A stretch of 34,710 nt of DNA from Streptomyces sp. SM1 (GTDB taxonomy: Bacteria > Actinomycetota > Actinomycetes > Streptomycetales > Streptomycetaceae), in the NCBI RefSeq assembly GCF_002910825.1, contig NZ_NEUB01001044.1, positions 1 through 34,710 on the forward strand, read 5' to 3'. Below, piece after piece: positions 1 to 8,463 of this stretch; positions within the stretch are counted from its first letter, which is position 1, and each line of letters starts with the position of its first letter. Made by a program: the position numbers and the translations under genes. A model generated the notes under the pieces. That model worked only from the letters and a program-made list of their open reading frames with translations. It was not told the DNA's origin and did not search any database.

Positions 1-2
1 CG

Positions 3-41
3 GCGAAGAAGTCGAAGGCGAAGAAGTCGAAGGCGAAGAAG
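3..41 (+). repeat. 15-bp tandem repeat encoding a Lys-rich N-terminal tract
   Basis: Two full copies and one partial copy of a 15-bp unit (GCGAAGAAGTCGAAG) lie in frame and encode AKKSK AKKSK AKK. The tract sits just before the transmembrane helix of the first LCP protein, on the predicted cytoplasmic side. More copies may lie outside the window. Confidence 0.85.
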
Positions 42-1469
42 GTCCTGCTGTGGACCGGCGGCACCATGGCGTTCGTGGTGCTCGCCACCGGCGTGGGCGG
101 CTATCTGTATCTGGAGCATCTGAACGACAACATCACCTCCGTCTCCGACGACGGCGCCGGCACCGGTGGCTTCAGCAAGGACAAGGCGATCAACATCCTG
201 CTGATCGGCACCGACAAGCGCACCGGTTCGGGCAACGAGGGCTACGGCGACGCGGGCAGCGCCGGGCACGCGGACACCACGATCCTGCTGCACGTGTCCA
301 AGGACCGCTCCAACGCGACCGCGCTGAGCATCCCGCGCGACCTGATAGTCGACGTCCCCGACTGCCCGACCCAGCAGGAGGACGGCAGCGAGAAGGTGAT
401 CCCGGGCACCCCCGGCGTCCGTTTCAACACCAGCCTCGGCCAGAGCGGCCGTACGCCCAGCTGCACCATGCGGACCGTGACCGAGCTGACCGGGATCAAG
501 CCGGACAACTTCATGGTGGCGGACTTCAACGCGGTCAAGACGCTGACCTCGGCGGTCGGCGGTGTCGAGGTGTGTCTGGCCAAGGACATCGACGACCCGG
601 ACTCGCATCTGAAGCTGTCCAAGGGCACGCACACCATCGAGGGCGAGGACGCGCTGGCGTATGTGCGCACCCGGCACTCGGTCGGTCTGGGCGGCGACCT
701 GAGCCGGATCGGGCTGCAGCAGCAGTTCCTGAGCGCGCTGATGCGCAAGCTGAAGTCGAACGACACGCTCACCAGCCCCTCGAAGATGATCAAGCTGGCC
801 GAGGCGGGCACCGAGGCGCTCACCGTCGACTCCGCGCTGGACAGCATCAACAAGCTCAAGGACCTCGGTCTGGAGCTGGGCAAGCTCGACGTCAAGAACC
901 TGACCTTCACGACCGTGCCGGTGCTCGACAACCCGGCGGAGACGGTGAAGGCGACCGTCGTCCTCAACGACGCGAAGGCCCCCGAGATCTTCGACCTGAT
1001 CCGTAACGACGTGTCGTTCACCGAGGTCAAGCAGCAGGAGAAGGAGGAGAGCGCGGCGGTCGCCGCCCGGCTGAAGGGCGAGAAGGCACCGGCCTCCGAG
1101 GTCCGTGTCCGGATCCTCAACGGCGGTGCCGCCGCGGGCAGCGCGCAGTCGACCCTCAGCTGGCTCCAGGTCGAACAGGGCGTCACCAAGTCGGAGAACG
1201 CGGGCAACGCCCCGGCCGAGCTGGCCAGGACGACTCTCGAGTACGCCCCCGACCAGGCCGATCAGGCACGCCGGCTGGCCGCCGTCATGGGGCTGTCGGG
1301 ATCGGCGATGAAGCCCGGGGAGAGCGTCACCAACTCCCAGGGTGTGCCCGCGATGACGCTGACCCTCGGCAAGGACTTCAAGGGCGCGGGTGTCTCGCTC
1401 ACCGTGCCGGACAAGGCGCCGGACGACATCGAGAAGTCCACGGCGGACAAGGTGGAGTGCGCCAAGTAG
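3..1469 (+). CDS. LCP family protein (LytR-CpsA-Psr), 5' partial
   Basis: This is a membrane-anchored glycopolymer transferase that joins lipid-linked wall polymers to peptidoglycan on the outer face of the membrane. The first ATG is at 66, but the same frame stays open to the window edge and encodes a lysine-rich run (AKKSK repeats) before the membrane segment, so the true start lies upstream. Counting from the ATG at 66, a transmembrane helix covers residues 3-18. The LCP domain covers about 42-230, with the NILLIGTDKR strand, the SIPRD motif at 88-92 and VRTRHS at 200-205. A LytR_C-type domain begins near VRVRILNGG, about residue 343. Cysteines at 100 and 133 and a C-terminal VECAK suggest disulfides. 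A strong hairpin follows the stop by 9 nt. It is the first of four LCP genes in 8.4 kb. The family call is secure; the polymer substrate is unknown. Confidence 0.93.
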   Translation, partial: AKKSKAKKSKAKKVLLWTGGTMAFVVLATGVGGYLYLEHLNDNITSVSDDGAGTGGFSKDKAINILLIGTDKRTGSGNEGYGDAGSAGHADTTILLHVSKDRSNATALSIPRDLIVDVPDCPTQQEDGSEKVIPGTPGVRFNTSLGQSGRTPSCTMRTVTELTGIKPDNFMVADFNAVKTLTSAVGGVEVCLAKDIDDPDSHLKLSKGTHTIEGEDALAYVRTRHSVGLGGDLSRIGLQQQFLSALMRKLKSNDTLTSPSKMIKLAEAGTEALTVDSALDSINKLKDLGLELGKLDVKNLTFTTVPVLDNPAETVKATVVLNDAKAPEIFDLIRNDVSFTEVKQQEKEESAAVAARLKGEKAPASEVRVRILNGGAAAGSAQSTLSWLQVEQGVTKSENAGNAPAELARTTLEYAPDQADQARRLAAVMGLSGSAMKPGESVTNSQGVPAMTLTLGKDFKGAGVSLTVPDKAPDDIEKSTADKVECAK

Positions 1470-1478
1470 TGGTCCGGC

Positions 1479-1515
1479 GGGCCCGTCGCGCGTCCTCCGG
1501 GACGCCGGCGGGCCC
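1479..1515 (+). terminator. Hairpin terminator after the first LCP gene
   Basis: A 10-bp stem (GGGCCCGTCG with CGGCGGGCCC, one G-U pair) continues, after one unpaired C, into a 6-bp stem (GCGTCC/GGACGC) closed by a TCCG loop. It starts 9 nt after the stop codon. No U-tract follows, as is usual for Streptomyces. Confidence 0.7.
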
Positions 1516-1794
1516 GTGTCCTGTGCGGGGTGGGGAGACGTGACGATGACGCGGAGCGGTGTGCGGGGGGAGGGGCCACGGCCGGGGAGCGCCCCTCACC
1601 GGCCCGGCCCCGCTGACGCCGGCGGCCCGAACGGGAGCGGGGCGGCGGCGGGCGCCGGGTGTCAGGAGTCGGGTCAGGAGACGGGCTCCGGAATTCGTTG
1701 AAGTCGTCTCGTATTCCGGGGCAACTGCCGGGCCCTTCGTGCGTCTAACAGGACGCAGGACGGGCCTGTTCGTCGAAGTGAGGACTTCGCAGGG
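1516..1794. other. Intergenic region between the first two LCP genes
   Basis: No convincing gene is present. The region contains two direct copies of GTCAGGAG (around 1661-1680) and a slightly less GC-rich stretch at 1690-1760, which is the likely promoter region for the second LCP gene. I could not identify a clear -35/-10 pair. Confidence 0.4.
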
Positions 1795-3387
1795 GTGGGA
1801 AGGGCTGGGGCGGTGACGCAGAACGCCACGCGGGAGACACCCCGTGACGAGGAGCACGAGGAGAGCCCGGACGAGGGTCCGCCCGCCGGTGACAGCAGCC
1901 CCCGCCCGCGACGCGCACGCCGGCTGCTCAAGTGGACGGCCGCGGTGCTCGCCCTGCTCATAATCGGCGCTGCCGGTGCGGGCTACGTCTACTACCGGCA
2001 GCTGAACGCCAACATCAGGAAGGACGCCCTGAACCTGGGCGACAACAAGGTCGCCGAGCCGACGCCGAACGCGGCCGGACAGACCCCGCTGAACATCCTG
2101 CTCATCGGCAGCGACGCGCGGGACAGCAAGGAGAACCAGCAACTCGGCGGCGCCCGCGAGACGTTCGGCTCCACCCCGCTCGCCGACGTGCAGATGCTGG
2201 TCCACCTCTCCGCCGACCGGACCAACATGTCCGTGATCAGCATGCCGCGCGACACCCTGGTCGAGATCCCCAAGTGCACCGACCCGGACGACGGGACGGT
2301 CTACCCGGCGAGCGACGGGCGGACGATGACCAACCAGAGCCTCGGACACGGCGGTCCTGGCTGCACCGTGGCCACCTGGCAGGAGCTCACCGGCATCCAC
2401 ATCGACCACTTCGTCATGGTCGACTTCGCGGGCGTGGTGGCCATGGCCGACGCGGTCGGCGGTGTCCCGGTGTGCGTCGACGCCAACGTCCACTCGCGCG
2501 ACAGCCAGGGACACGGTTCCGGGCTGAAGATGGAGAAAGGCACCCACCCCGTCAAGGGTGAACAGGCCCTGCAGTGGCTGCGTACGCGCTACGGCTTCGA
2601 GGACGGCAGCGACCTCGCCCGCGCCCAGGCACAGCACATGTACATGAACTCGCTGGTCCGCCAGTTGCGTGAGAACGCCACCCTGAGCAGCCCCAACAGG
2701 CTGCGCAGGCTGGCCGAACGGGCCACCGAGGCACTCACCGTCGACCCCGGGCTCGACACGGTGAAGAAGCTGTACGACCTGAGCAGCGAGCTGCGCACGG
2801 TGAAGCCGGAGCGCATCACCATGACGACGATGCCCAACCGGTACGTGGGCGCCCGCGTGGAGCCGACCGAGGACGCCGAGAAGCTGTTCCGTCTGGTGCG
2901 TGAGGACATCGCCCTCGACGGCAGGGACGCGAAGCCGGAGAAGGCGCGGGAGAAGCCGCCGTCCGACCCGGCCGCCGCCGACGCCGACATCGCCGTACAG
3001 GTCCGCAACGGCACCCTGACCGACACCCTCACGGCCGCCCCCGGCCGGGCCGGAACGATCTCGGGGACGCTGAAGGAGAAGGGCTTCACGAGCGCCACCG
3101 CCGACACCGTCGGCGCCGTCAGCGAGAAGCGGACGGTGGTGCGCTACCCGAGCGCCGATCTGGAGGGCGACGCCCGGCGCGTCGCCCAGGCGCTCGGTAT
3201 CCCCGGGGGGCAGGTGAAACGGTCCACCGACGTGTCCGGCGTCACCCTCGTCGTGGGCGCCGACTGGCGCGAGGGCACCCGGTACGAGGCGCCCGAGGAG
3301 GACAACACCACCCCCGACTCGGCGAAACCGCTCAACGGGGCCGACGAGACGGCGTGCATGCACGTCGACCCCGCCTACACCTGGTGA
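1795..3387 (+). CDS. LCP family protein with LytR_C domain
   Basis: This is a glycopolymer-peptidoglycan ligase of the LCP family, 530 aa from the GTG at 1795. An in-frame GTG at 1813, preceded by GAAGG about 9 nt upstream, is an equally good start. An acidic cytoplasmic tail (residues 1-40) and an Arg-rich stop precede a transmembrane helix at about 46-66. The LCP core starts at NILLIGSDARD (100-110), contains SMPRDTLVEIP near 150 and ends after the LRTRYGF segment. A LytR_C domain follows at VAVQVRNGT. It shares with the preceding gene a Cys-containing insertion after the PRD motif and a C-terminal Cys (TACMHV), so these two are the closest pair among the four paralogues. It ends in a bidirectional terminator shared with the convergent glycosyltransferase gene. 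Confidence 0.94.
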   Translation: MGRAGAVTQNATRETPRDEEHEESPDEGPPAGDSSPRPRRARRLLKWTAAVLALLIIGAAGAGYVYYRQLNANIRKDALNLGDNKVAEPTPNAAGQTPLNILLIGSDARDSKENQQLGGARETFGSTPLADVQMLVHLSADRTNMSVISMPRDTLVEIPKCTDPDDGTVYPASDGRTMTNQSLGHGGPGCTVATWQELTGIHIDHFVMVDFAGVVAMADAVGGVPVCVDANVHSRDSQGHGSGLKMEKGTHPVKGEQALQWLRTRYGFEDGSDLARAQAQHMYMNSLVRQLRENATLSSPNRLRRLAERATEALTVDPGLDTVKKLYDLSSELRTVKPERITMTTMPNRYVGARVEPTEDAEKLFRLVREDIALDGRDAKPEKAREKPPSDPAAADADIAVQVRNGTLTDTLTAAPGRAGTISGTLKEKGFTSATADTVGAVSEKRTVVRYPSADLEGDARRVAQALGIPGGQVKRSTDVSGVTLVVGADWREGTRYEAPEEDNTTPDSAKPLNGADETACMHVDPAYTW

Positions 3388-3395
3388 GGTGACCG

Positions 3396-3429
3396 CGAGG
3401 CCCCCTTCCCGGCCGGGAAGGGGGCCTCG
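3396..3429. terminator. Bidirectional terminator between convergent genes
   Basis: A perfect 15-bp stem (CGAGGCCCCCTTCCC with its complement) surrounds a GGCC loop. It lies 8 nt after the LCP stop and 13 nt before the stop of the opposing glycosyltransferase gene, so it can serve both. Confidence 0.88.
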
Positions 3430-3442
3430 TCCGAACCGTGCG

Positions 3443-4480
3443 TCAGGAGGCCGGCACGTCCGCGTGGACGGCGGGACGCCGGGAGGCGATGACCTTCTTC
3501 GCCAGGGAGCGCGGGCTGGTCAGGAAACCCCATCCCCAGGACATGTGCATGGTGGCCAGCGCCACCGGAATCCGCAGCCGCGCCGTGAGCGGCAGCCCCT
3601 TGCCGGCCGGTATGGACCCCGCCGCGATCGCCGCGAGGTACCCACCGGGCACCACCAGGCCCCACGGGGTGAGCACCGCGCCCACCAGGATCCCGGCCGC
3701 GATCGCGCACACCGCGGCCGGCGGGGCGAGGTAGCGCAGGTTGATGGAACCGGAGTGGTAGCGGGCCACCACGTGCCGCCAACGGCCGTAGTCCTTGTAC
3801 TGCTTGGCCAGCGCCCGCACGCTCGGCCGGGGCCGGTACGACACCCTCAGCTCCGGCGAGAACCAGATCAGCCCGCCGGCCTCACGGATGCGGAAGTTCA
3901 GTTCCCAGTCCTGGGCGCGGATGAACTCCACGTTGTAGCCGCCCTGCCGCTCCAGCGCCTCACGCCGGAAGACACCGAGGTACACGGTCTCGGCGGGGCC
4001 GGCCTGTCCACCGGTGTGGAAGGCCGCGTTGCCCACACCGATCCGCGACGTCATCGCGGCGGCGACGGCGTGCTCCCAGTCGTTCTCGCCCTCGGCGTGC
4101 ATGATGCCGCCGACGTTCTGCGCGCCGGTCTCCTCCAGGAGCCGTACGGCGGTGGCGATGTAGTTCGGGGAGAGCATCCCGTGCCCGTCGACGCGGACCA
4201 CGACCGGATGGCGCGAGGCCTGGATCGCCGCGTTGAGGGCGGCCGGGGTACGGCCGGTCGGGTTGGGCACGGTGTGCACCCGCGGGTCCTCGGCCACCAG
4301 TTCGGCGGCGATCTCGTCCGTGCGGTCCGTGGACGGACCGAGGGCGATCACGACCTCCATCTCGCCGGCGTACTCCTGGGCGAGAATCGCGCGGACCGAG
4401 CCACGCAGATGCCGCTCCTCGTTGAGGACGGGCATGATCACGGAAACGGCGGGGAGCCGCACGTCGGGATTGGCGTTCAT
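3443..4480 (-). CDS. Family 2 glycosyltransferase
   Basis: This inverting GT2 enzyme (345 aa) probably builds a cell-envelope polysaccharide on the inner face of the membrane. The GT-A fold begins at AVSVIMPVLNEE (11-22). A DGHG motif at 98-101 takes the DXD position, AQDWELNF (189-196) supplies the ED-like catalytic-base region, and QYKDYGRWR (227-235) resembles the Q..RW acceptor motif. Two hydrophobic segments (about 250-272 and 276-292) anchor the C-terminus. The ATG at 4480 has only a weak GTGAG-type ribosome site. It is flanked on both sides by LCP genes, which supports a shared wall-glycan pathway. It is divergent from the third LCP gene across about 130 bp. The exact sugar donor is not predictable. 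Confidence 0.9.
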   Translation of the reverse strand: MNANPDVRLPAVSVIMPVLNEERHLRGSVRAILAQEYAGEMEVVIALGPSTDRTDEIAAELVAEDPRVHTVPNPTGRTPAALNAAIQASRHPVVVRVDGHGMLSPNYIATAVRLLEETGAQNVGGIMHAEGENDWEHAVAAAMTSRIGVGNAAFHTGGQAGPAETVYLGVFRREALERQGGYNVEFIRAQDWELNFRIREAGGLIWFSPELRVSYRPRPSVRALAKQYKDYGRWRHVVARYHSGSINLRYLAPPAAVCAIAAGILVGAVLTPWGLVVPGGYLAAIAAGSIPAGKGLPLTARLRIPVALATMHMSWGWGFLTSPRSLAKKVIASRRPAVHADVPAS

Positions 4481-4608
4481 AGGAGGCTCACGTTACCGCG
4501 AACGGGGGACACCGGTGCGCGCGCCGGGGGGCCGTGCACCGGGCCGCAGATCGTATCGGCCTACGGTGCTGACGATTCCCCGTACGGCCGTCGTCCGGAG
4601 GTGCCCCC

Positions 4609-6084
4609 TTGCCCACGCCGCCGCGGTCCCCCCGGCCCCGCACCACACCCCAGCGCCCCCCGCGGCGGTCCCGCCCGGACGTGCGGTCCGCCGCGCCCCC
4701 GCGCCGCAAGCCGCGCTGGGTCCTGCGCACGGTCACCACCCTGTCGGTCGTGGTGCTCGCCTCCGCGGGGATCGGGCACGCGGTGCTCAGCGGCCTCGAC
4801 GAGGACATCGCCCGGGTCGACCCGTTCCGCGACATGAAGAACCGCCCCGAGGCCGGCCACGGCATGAACATCCTGCTCGTCGGTACCGACGGCCGCGAGA
4901 AGATCGGCGAGGAGGCGCAGCGGAAGTACCGCCTCGGCGGGACACCCTGCCACTGCACCGACACCATCATGATCGTGCACATCTCCGAGGACCGGGACCG
5001 CGCCAGCGTGGTCAGCCTGCCCCGCGACTCCTACGCCGAGACGCCCCCGCACACCGACCGGGTGAGCGGGGAACAGCACAAGGGGCACCCGCTCAAGCTC
5101 AACGCCGCCTACGCGGAGGGCGGGCCGCAGCTGACCGTGCGCACCGTCGAGAAGATGACCCGGGTGAAGATCGACCACTACCTCGAGGTCGACTTCACCA
5201 GCTTCATGAAGACCGTCGACGTGGTCGGCGGCGTCGAGATCTGCACCGACCGGCGGCTGAAGGACAGCCACACCGGCCTCGACCTGCCGGCCGGACGGCA
5301 CACCCTCCAGGGCGGTGAGGCGCTGCGGTTCGTCCGCGCCCGGCATGTGGACGGCGCCTCCGACCTGAGCCGGATGAAGCGCCAGCAGCACTTCGTGGCG
5401 GCGCTGGTGGACCGCGCCACCTCCTCCGGCATCCTGCTGAACCCGATGAAGTTCCGGGACGTGACCCGCGCGGTGCTCGGCTCGGTCCGCGCCGACAAGG
5501 GCTTCGGCACCGGCGAACTGCTGGACCTCGGCCGGGCGATGCGCAACTTCTCGCCGTCCTCCTCCGAGTTCACCACGGTGCCGATCGCCAGGATGGGCCA
5601 CGTCGTGAAGGGTGTCGGCTCGACCCTGAAATGGGACACCGAGAAGTCCCGGCACATCTTCGACGCGCTCCGCCGGGACCAGTCGCTCTCCGGGCAGCGG
5701 TCGCCCGACGCGGCCCAGCGGGTGCCGGTGGACCCCCGGCAGATCCGCGTGCGGGTGGAGAACGGCACCGGCACCGCGGGGCTCGGCCGGCGCGTGGACG
5801 CGGCACTGGCAGCGACCGGCTTCAGCACCACCCGGGCGCCGGTCGACGCGGCCGAGCAGGACGTGAAACGCACGGTCGTCGCCTACGACCCCCGCTGGGA
5901 CCGCTCCGCGAAGTCCCTCGCGGCGGCCCTCCCCGGCAGTGAGCTGCGCGCGGTGAAGGGGCAGGGCGCCACGCTGAAGGTGATCGCGGGGACGGACTTC
6001 GAGAAGGTCCGCAAGGTACGTGCCCAGGATCCGGGGCAGGGCGAGTTCGGTGTGGTGCGGGGGGATGAGGTGAGCTGTTCCTGA
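4609..6084 (+). CDS. LCP family protein with LytR_C domain
   Basis: This third LCP paralogue (491 aa) starts with TTG at 4609, chosen because GGAGGTG lies 6 nt upstream. A Pro/Arg-rich cytoplasmic tail (1-37) is followed by a transmembrane helix at about 38-60. The LCP domain starts at MNILLVGTDGRE (86-97) and includes SLPRDSYAE, the KLNAAYAEGGPQL segment and FVRARHVDGASDLSR. Unlike the first two, it has the shorter loop after the PRD motif and shares the LNAAYAE segment with the fourth paralogue. A LytR_C domain follows IRVRVENGTGTAG. The C-terminus ends EVSCS, again with a Cys near the end. It probably transfers wall glycopolymers outside the membrane; the substrate is unknown. Confidence 0.94.
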   Translation: MPTPPRSPRPRTTPQRPPRRSRPDVRSAAPPRRKPRWVLRTVTTLSVVVLASAGIGHAVLSGLDEDIARVDPFRDMKNRPEAGHGMNILLVGTDGREKIGEEAQRKYRLGGTPCHCTDTIMIVHISEDRDRASVVSLPRDSYAETPPHTDRVSGEQHKGHPLKLNAAYAEGGPQLTVRTVEKMTRVKIDHYLEVDFTSFMKTVDVVGGVEICTDRRLKDSHTGLDLPAGRHTLQGGEALRFVRARHVDGASDLSRMKRQQHFVAALVDRATSSGILLNPMKFRDVTRAVLGSVRADKGFGTGELLDLGRAMRNFSPSSSEFTTVPIARMGHVVKGVGSTLKWDTEKSRHIFDALRRDQSLSGQRSPDAAQRVPVDPRQIRVRVENGTGTAGLGRRVDAALAATGFSTTRAPVDAAEQDVKRTVVAYDPRWDRSAKSLAAALPGSELRAVKGQGATLKVIAGTDFEKVRKVRAQDPGQGEFGVVRGDEVSCS

Positions 6085-6422
6085 GCGGTGGCCGTCCGGT
6101 GGTCGGGCGGTGGGGGCGGCGGGGGTGGAGGCGGCGGGGGTGCGGTTCTTTCACGGGCCGGGCTCTGCTTGTGCCCTTCGCGGGGACTCGCTCCCGGGGC
6201 GGGTGGGTGGCGCGCGTGGTTCTGCGCCCCCGCCGCCCCTTCCCTTCCCTTCCCGTCCCGTCCCTGGGGGCTGCGCCCCCAGACCCCTCCTTGCGCAGTT
6301 CCCCGCGCCCCTGTGGTGCGCGGGTTCGCCGCGCGCCTGTGGGGGCGGTTCCCTGCGTTCCTGTGGGGGCGGTTCTCTGCGGTCCTGTGGGGGCGGTTCT
6401 CTGCGGTCCTGTGGGGGGGGTG
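6085..6422. repeat. G-rich intergenic region with dispersed element
   Basis: No gene is present in these 338 bp. Region 6105-6145 is a G-run tract (repeats of GGCGGGGGTGG type) with quadruplex potential on the plus strand. Region 6268-6312 holds, on the minus strand, a common Streptomyces intergenic element: a GGGGGC-GCAGCCCCC hairpin and the GGGGCGCGGGGAACTGCGC core (6293-6312). Three 24-bp tandem copies follow (6337-6408). The region separates convergent genes. Confidence 0.7.
6337..6420. repeat. 24-bp tandem repeat, 3.5 copies
   Basis: Units at 6337-6360, 6361-6384 and 6385-6408 start CTGTGGGGGCGGTT; the last two are identical and the first differs at three positions. A truncated copy runs to 6420, 3 bp from the thioesterase stop codon. 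This looks like recent slippage expansion of the tail of the dispersed element. Confidence 0.85.
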
Positions 6423-6980
6423 TCAGTCGTCGAAGCCCTCGGCGGACCGCTTCTCCCTCAGTTCCATGATGGCCCGGCGGCGGGCCAGCCGGTGGGTGCG
6501 GCGGATCTGGGCCTCCTGGTAGCGGCGCTTGTCCTGCCCGGTCTCCGATATCACCGGCGGCACCCGGCGCGGCTTGCCGTCGGCGTCCACGGCCGCGAAC
6601 ACCAGGTAGGCGGATCCGACCTGGGTGGCCGGCGTGGACTCGTTCCAGCGCTCGGCCAGCACCCGCACCCCGACCTCCATCGAGGTCCGGCCGGTCCAGT
6701 TGACCTGGGCCTTCACATGGACCAGGTCCCCCACGCGGACCGGCTCGAGAAAGGCCATCTCGTCCATGGAGGCGGTGACGGCCGGCCCTCCCGAGTGCCG
6801 TCCGGCGACGGCGCCCGCGGCGTCGTCCACCAACTTCATGATCACCCCGCCGTGCACCGTACCGAGGAGGTTGGTGTCGCTGTGGGTCATGATGTGGCTG
6901 AGGGTCGTTCGGGACGCCGCGATGGACTTGCCCGGGATGTCCGGACTCTCCGCTGCTGCGGCTGGGGCCTGGTCTGTCAT
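6423..6980 (-). CDS. Acyl-CoA thioesterase (hotdog fold)
   Basis: This 185-aa hotdog-fold protein hydrolyses acyl-CoA to free acid and CoA in the cytoplasm. The characteristic YciA/BFIT-type segment TVHGGVIMKLVDDAAG is present, with the catalytic Asp in the central helix, followed by ASMDEMAFLEPVRVGDLV. The C-terminal 45 residues are charged and helical (RRYQEAQIRRTHRLARRR). I placed the start at 6980 (MTDQAPA) because GGTGGAG lies about 5 nt upstream; the frame remains open far further, but that region is antisense to the fourth LCP gene. It is divergent from that gene across 120 bp. Its substrate chain length cannot be deduced. Confidence 0.9.
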   Translation of the reverse strand: MTDQAPAAAAESPDIPGKSIAASRTTLSHIMTHSDTNLLGTVHGGVIMKLVDDAAGAVAGRHSGGPAVTASMDEMAFLEPVRVGDLVHVKAQVNWTGRTSMEVGVRVLAERWNESTPATQVGSAYLVFAAVDADGKPRRVPPVISETGQDKRRYQEAQIRRTHRLARRRAIMELREKRSAEGFDD

Positions 6981-7100
6981 GGACTCCACCTTATGCCGAG
7001 GTGGGGTCCGCCCCGGTTTGTACCGGCTTCGCAACAGCACTGCTCTGATTTTCCGACGACCCTTGCATGGCGTACCGCCCGGACCTGCACACTGTCTCCC

Positions 7101-8387
7101 ATGAATGATTGGCCCGAGGCACGGTCCGACAACAACCGCGGCAGCCGCTACGGACGCGGGAGCGGGAGCGCGCAGCCCGAGAGCGCCCGTGTCATGCGGC
7201 AGGTCCGCCGCGACCAGCCGGCCGCTCCCGGGCAGGCCGGGTACGGCGGAGTACCGCAACAGCCGTCGTACGTGGACGGCAGCGGCCACGGCGGCTACGA
7301 CAGCGGCTACAACACCGGCCAGGTCTACGGCTCGCCCGGCGGCGGTCCCGGCGGCGACGGTCCCGGCGGCGACGGCGGCGACGGCGGCTACGGCCCGCAG
7401 CGGCCCGCGCCCGACTGGCGGCGCCGTATCAAGTGGACGGCGATCACTGTCGCCACCGTGCTGGTCGTGACGACCGTCGGCACGTACTTCTGGGCCGACT
7501 CCAAGCTCAACCGCGAGGTCGACCTGTCGAAGGTGATCGAGCGGCCCGAGAAGGGCGGGGGCACCAACTACCTGATCGTCGGCTCCGACAGCCGTGAGGG
7601 ACTGTCCAGCGAGGACAAGAAGCGGCTGCGCACCGGCTCCTCCGAGGGCAAGCGCACGGACTCGGTGATGATCCTGCACACCGGCGACAACGGCCCGACC
7701 CTGATATCGCTGCCCCGTGACTCGAACGTCGAGATCCCGTCCTTCAAGGGCTCCGAGTCGGGCAAGACCTACCCCGGTACCGGCCGCCAGGTGAAGCTCA
7801 ACGCCGCGTACGCCGAGGACGGGCCCGAACTGCTGGTCCGTACGGTCGAGTTCAACACCGGACTGCACATCGACCACTACGTGGAGATCGGCTTCGCCGG
7901 CTTCGCGAACATCGTGGACGCGGTCGGCGGGGTGGAGATGGACATCCCGCGGGACATCAAGGACACCAAGTCCGGCGCCGACTTCAGGAAGGGCAAGCAG
8001 ACCCTGAACGGCGAGGAGGCCCTCGCCTTCGTGCGCACCCGGTACGCGCTGCCCGGCTCCGACCTGGACCGCACGAAGAACCAGCAGAAGTTCCTCTCGG
8101 CCCTCGCCGGCCAGGTGGCCACGCCGGGCACGGTCCTCAACCCCTTCAAGCTGTACCCGACCATGGGCGCCGGCCTGGACTCCCTGATCGTCGACGAGGA
8201 CATGGGCCTGTTCGACCTGGCCGACATGTTCTGGTCGATGAAGGGCGTCACCGGAGGCGACGGCGCGTCCATGAACATGCCGCTCGCGGGCAGCACCGGC
8301 GGCAACCTGCTGTGGGACAAGGCGAAGGTGAAGCAGCTGGTGAACCAGCTGAACAACGACGAGAAGGTCACCGTCAAGGGCAACTGA
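7101..8387 (+). CDS. LCP family protein without LytR_C domain
   Basis: This fourth LCP paralogue has 428 aa from the ATG at 7101 (MNDWPEARSD). The frame is open further upstream, but that stretch runs through repeats and antisense to the thioesterase. The ribosome site is weak. The first 105 residues are a Gly/Gln/Tyr-rich, probably disordered cytoplasmic region with GGDGPGGDGGDGG-type runs. A transmembrane helix follows at about 111-131. The LCP domain begins at NYLIVGSDSREG (156-167) and includes SLPRDSNVEIP, KLNAAYAEDGPELL and FVRTRYALPGSDLDR. The protein ends shortly after the LCP core, so it lacks the LytR_C domain of the other three and their terminal Cys. It probably transfers glycopolymers to the wall, with a different cytoplasmic partner domain. 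Confidence 0.94.
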   Translation: MNDWPEARSDNNRGSRYGRGSGSAQPESARVMRQVRRDQPAAPGQAGYGGVPQQPSYVDGSGHGGYDSGYNTGQVYGSPGGGPGGDGPGGDGGDGGYGPQRPAPDWRRRIKWTAITVATVLVVTTVGTYFWADSKLNREVDLSKVIERPEKGGGTNYLIVGSDSREGLSSEDKKRLRTGSSEGKRTDSVMILHTGDNGPTLISLPRDSNVEIPSFKGSESGKTYPGTGRQVKLNAAYAEDGPELLVRTVEFNTGLHIDHYVEIGFAGFANIVDAVGGVEMDIPRDIKDTKSGADFRKGKQTLNGEEALAFVRTRYALPGSDLDRTKNQQKFLSALAGQVATPGTVLNPFKLYPTMGAGLDSLIVDEDMGLFDLADMFWSMKGVTGGDGASMNMPLAGSTGGNLLWDKAKVKQLVNQLNNDEKVTVKGN

Positions 8388-8397
8388 CGACGGACAC

Positions 8398-8448
8398 CCG
8401 GAAGGGGTCGAGGGCACCCCCGGCGGGGGTGCCCTCGACCCCTTCCGG
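8398..8448. terminator. Very long perfect hairpin terminator
   Basis: A 24-bp perfectly paired stem closed by a 3-nt GGC loop lies between the stop of the fourth LCP gene and the stop of the convergent copper-storage-type gene. It is the longest perfect stem I found in the window. Confidence 0.9.
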
Positions 8449-8463
8449 CGCGTTCCCGCGCGG

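Noticed and set aside
1399..3363. 654-codon open frame on the minus strand
   Set aside because: It lies antisense to the second LCP gene, encodes a Val/Gly/Arg/His-rich product without any recognisable domain, and is a by-product of high GC content.
6337..6420. Possible CRISPR-like array
   Set aside because: The 24-bp units are directly adjacent with no spacers, and no cas gene is near.
6099..7100. 334-codon upstream extension of the fourth LCP protein
   Set aside because: The extension runs through G-rich repeats and antisense to the thioesterase gene; the protein from the ATG at 7101 already has a complete tail, helix and LCP domain.
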